A stretch of 64,000 bases of DNA from Dyadobacter linearis (GTDB taxonomy: Bacteria; Bacteroidota; Bacteroidia; Cytophagales; Spirosomataceae), in assembly GCF_907165045.1 (NCBI RefSeq), contig NZ_CAJRAU010000002.1, positions 434,001-498,000 on the forward strand, given 5' to 3'. Position 1 is the stretch's first letter. Each line of letters opens with the position of its first letter. The notes beneath the pieces are model-generated. The model was not told the DNA's origin and searched no databases. It saw only the letters and a list, made by a program, of their open reading frames with translations. Position numbers and translations under genes: made by a program. Below are positions 61,677-64,000 of the stretch, piece after piece.

Positions 61677-63971
61677 AATTGTCACATCCGCGGCGCGTGA
61701 CGCTGGCGTAACTTTCAGATTTTCAACCTTCCCGTCTTTAATATCTCCCTCCAAAATCGTTTGGTAAGGTGCGTGCAGCTTGAATTTTCCATTCCATTCT
61801 TTGGGCCAGGCGGGCAGGAGAAATAGTTTGCGATCGTCCGTTTGCAGGAGCATTTCCTGTAAGCCGATCATCGCCGAGCCACCCCAGTTGTGGTCGGGTG
61901 TCCAGTCGAAACCCGGGCCCCAGAATGTCGGGAAGCGGTGATTGGAATCTTTGAATTTTTCGCGCGTGAGCGCAGCGGCTTCTTCGGTCAAACCTAGTCG
62001 GGCCGCAAAAATGCTGTATTGCCGCCAGCCGACGTGACTCCTGAACTTCACCGCATGCGGGTCATATTTGTAGGTATTGATCGCGATTTCCAACCCCGGC
62101 TTCCCGACGCCGTAAATGCCCCACGGAAAAACAGGATACAATTGAGGAGTCTCGGAATTTTGCACCCGCGCCCACGCTAAGGCCGGCGCCAGCGTTTTAT
62201 GTCCTTCAAATTCGGCGAATGGAATCGGCGGGACTTTCTTCAACATCGTCGACCACTGCTCGCGTTGCGGTTTTTCCAGGTATTTTTCGGGTAGTGCGAG
62301 CAGCCTTTCCAGGATCACTTTCAGAGCGGAAATGACGGTCGTGGAATTGTAGGTCATCTTGAAAGTTTCCGCGGCTGTGGTCGGGTAGAGGATATAATGC
62401 CCATTTTCGTCCAGCGTTTTTGCCCCGCGCTGTCTGGCCAGCATTTGGTAATGTTCATCGTAAAATGTCAGGCAGCTTTCTATAAATGGAATGTAAGCAC
62501 TGATATCCCGCCCTTCATATCGCTCGGTTTCCAGCATCATAAGGCAAAATTCAAACACCGTTTCCCATTGGTATTCTAGCCAGGCATTGTGTTCCATACC
62601 CGGGTCATAACCGGCGGGTCGCTTCATTCCGTATTCGGTCACATTCGGTAAGCCAAAATTTTCAATCTGTTCGGTAAAACTTGCGCCTTTGTGCTTCCAG
62701 TAATGCTCGCTGCGGAGTTCTGCATTCCGAAGATTATTTAAGTAAAAATCAAATTGTGGCTTCAATAGGTCAAAATCGCCATTTTTGCACATCGGGAAAT
62801 AAACGAGACGCTGATTCTGGGCAGTGAAGGTACCGCCGCCCCAAAGCAGGAAGTCTGGCGAATAGCTGTATTTCTTATCTACATATTCAGGGTCAAATGC
62901 GAATAAACCTCCATTAAATTTGGTAGGCCACTTTCCGAATGCATTGCACGCCAGCTGATATCTAAAAAGCTGGTAGTTCCGTGAAATGGTATTGTCCTTT
63001 CCTTCGATTGTAATGTAACTCCTGTCCCAGAATTGTTTCCACCAAGCCTGAGTTTTTACAAGTGCTGTTTTTTTGTTCAGATCTGCATCCCTGAAAACCG
63101 CTGCCAAGCCCGCTTTCCATTCTACCAAAGTCTCAGACTGTGCCACATGCAACCCAATTTCGATTTCATGCGACCGTGCGTTTTTCATGCTTTCCAACTT
63201 CCACGCCCTGAATTTTGAACTCGCATAAACACCTTCGGCGTTCCCGGCTGCGCGCAAATTTCTGCCTCTCACAATCCCTCCGAAAGTGTTGTTTTTTACA
63301 GGGTTAAATAGCTGATCCTTAACTGCTTCCATTTGTTCTTTCCTGACTGTAAAGTCAAATATATTCTCCTGGTCTGCCCGATTTTTATGGTAGAAAAGAA
63401 TCTCATTTCCCTGAAATGCAACTTCATCTTTCAAGGTCTTTACCTCAAAAGTCTGCGGTGCCTTGTACGAATTGGCGCGGAGCTCGGTGCCCGTTACAAC
63501 ATGATCGTCAATACGCCAGGATTCGTAAAATGCATTCAGTTGCGTCGGTTGGGCGCTTTTGATTGCTACGTGGATCACCGGACGGAATACATCAACCCAA
63601 ATATCCAATACCGTCCCGCCTGCCGAGATGCGCACGCTACCTTCGGAAAGGCGCAGTTCCTGTTTGAAATCGTTTGCTGTGAACGGGTTAGGGGAGAGGC
63701 GCAATCGCATTCGGCCAGGTTTGAGCATCTGATTGTTCTCGTCAAATGTTCCGCTTCGTGCCATATAGAATAGTACGTCGCCATTTTCAACCCACACATT
63801 TAAACCAATATCTCCGCCACCGCAAGGCATAGATTCGCCCGAATTCTTGCTTTGGGTTGTCCAGATTACGTTATACCTGTCAATTTCACTCGATTGTGCG
63901 AGCGCGTTTGAGCAAATTATAGACAGTAGAAGGGATTTAATGATCGTCTCCCCAAAACGAAATTGGCCCAT
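61665..63971 (-). CDS. DUF5703-type glycoside-hydrolase-like exported enzyme
   Basis: A protein of 768 residues from the ATG at 63971; another ATG at 63983 adds four. The signal peptide is FRFGETIIKSLLLSIICSNA. The N-terminal beta domain has NSGESMPCGGGDIGLNVW and RLRLSPNPF, as in DUF5703. A long (alpha/alpha)6-barrel follows: ISRNYQLFRYQLACNAFG, WPTKFNGGLFAFDPE, LRSEHYWKHKGASFTEQ, EHNAWLEYQWETVFEF and FDWTPDHNWGGSAMIGLQEM. The architecture resembles GH95 alpha-fucosidase-like enzymes. Candidate catalytic acids are not certain. It faces the operon and so has its own promoter outside or near the window edge; it likely acts on the same glycan. Confidence 0.88.
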   Translation of the reverse strand: MGQFRFGETIIKSLLLSIICSNALAQSSEIDRYNVIWTTQSKNSGESMPCGGGDIGLNVWVENGDVLFYMARSGTFDENNQMLKPGRMRLRLSPNPFTANDFKQELRLSEGSVRISAGGTVLDIWVDVFRPVIHVAIKSAQPTQLNAFYESWRIDDHVVTGTELRANSYKAPQTFEVKTLKDEVAFQGNEILFYHKNRADQENIFDFTVRKEQMEAVKDQLFNPVKNNTFGGIVRGRNLRAAGNAEGVYASSKFRAWKLESMKNARSHEIEIGLHVAQSETLVEWKAGLAAVFRDADLNKKTALVKTQAWWKQFWDRSYITIEGKDNTISRNYQLFRYQLACNAFGKWPTKFNGGLFAFDPEYVDKKYSYSPDFLLWGGGTFTAQNQRLVYFPMCKNGDFDLLKPQFDFYLNNLRNAELRSEHYWKHKGASFTEQIENFGLPNVTEYGMKRPAGYDPGMEHNAWLEYQWETVFEFCLMMLETERYEGRDISAYIPFIESCLTFYDEHYQMLARQRGAKTLDENGHYILYPTTAAETFKMTYNSTTVISALKVILERLLALPEKYLEKPQREQWSTMLKKVPPIPFAEFEGHKTLAPALAWARVQNSETPQLYPVFPWGIYGVGKPGLEIAINTYKYDPHAVKFRSHVGWRQYSIFAARLGLTEEAAALTREKFKDSNHRFPTFWGPGFDWTPDHNWGGSAMIGLQEMLLQTDDRKLFLLPAWPKEWNGKFKLHAPYQTILEGDIKDGKVENLKVTPASRAADVTILPL

Positions 63972-64000
63972 GTAGGTAAGCATAACAGCAACTGGAAAAT

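Overview
The window looks like a chromosomal segment of a Bacteroidota bacterium of the order Cytophagales, most like Dyadobacter or its relatives. The evidence is a SusC/SusD pair, the gliding protein GldC, a type III glutamine synthetase, the long form of IspG, several Bacteroidota-restricted protein families (DUF4159, DUF4197, DUF6728, DUF3826, DUF5703), promoter-like TAnnTTTG motifs and short CCCCCT/GGGGG interspersed repeats. No phage, plasmid or CRISPR array is visible. Genus is an inference.

Layout. 1-7147 is an amidoligase-type cluster read mainly leftwards: a serine esterase, an ATP-grasp ligase, a GCS2-type carboxylate-amine ligase, a class I glutamine amidotransferase, a second ATP-grasp-like protein and a class III aminotransferase cut by the window edge. 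A second esterase diverges from it. This is the best candidate here for an uncharacterised biosynthetic system. 7151-8644 holds a divergent acyl-CoA reductase and ferredoxin pair. 8990-19626 is rich in nitrogen-assimilation genes: an outer-membrane porin, the ammonium channel Amt, glutamine synthetase III and a convergent glutamine synthetase II. An array of three REPIN-like inverted repeats (11810-12397), mtaB and an LTA-synthase-like membrane sulfatase lie between Amt and GSIII.

20016-46062 is mostly housekeeping: rsmE, a DUF4159 protein, a fatty-acid desaturase, the tightly packed leftward run cinA / E2 acyltransferase / deoxyribonucleotidase / response regulator / histidine kinase, then gldC, ispG, a GHMP sugar kinase with an FHS-type sugar transporter, a 6-pyruvoyl-tetrahydropterin synthase family gene overlapping folE, a Tat-exported TIM-barrel protein, a cation diffusion facilitator, a Nudix hydrolase, a LysE exporter, a GH3-family enzyme, surE, a GNAT acetyltransferase, trhO, a deoxynucleoside kinase, tRNA-Leu(GAG) and an exported amidohydrolase. 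45703-47269 is a YCII protein with an ECF42-like sigma factor.

47554-63971 is a polysaccharide utilisation locus. SusC/SusD import glycan pieces, and a PL1-like pectate lyase, a two-domain beta-helix/DUF6298 protein, an (alpha/alpha)6-barrel lipoprotein, a BNR propeller, a TIM-barrel protein, DUF3826 and a convergent DUF5703 enzyme would process them. A pectic substrate is inferred from the lyase. A purine-rich GGAGGAA tract occurs both between susD and the lyase gene and inside the coding region of the two-domain protein, where it encodes a charged linker.

All family names come from reading the translated sequence; no database search was run. Promoters are assigned by motif only.
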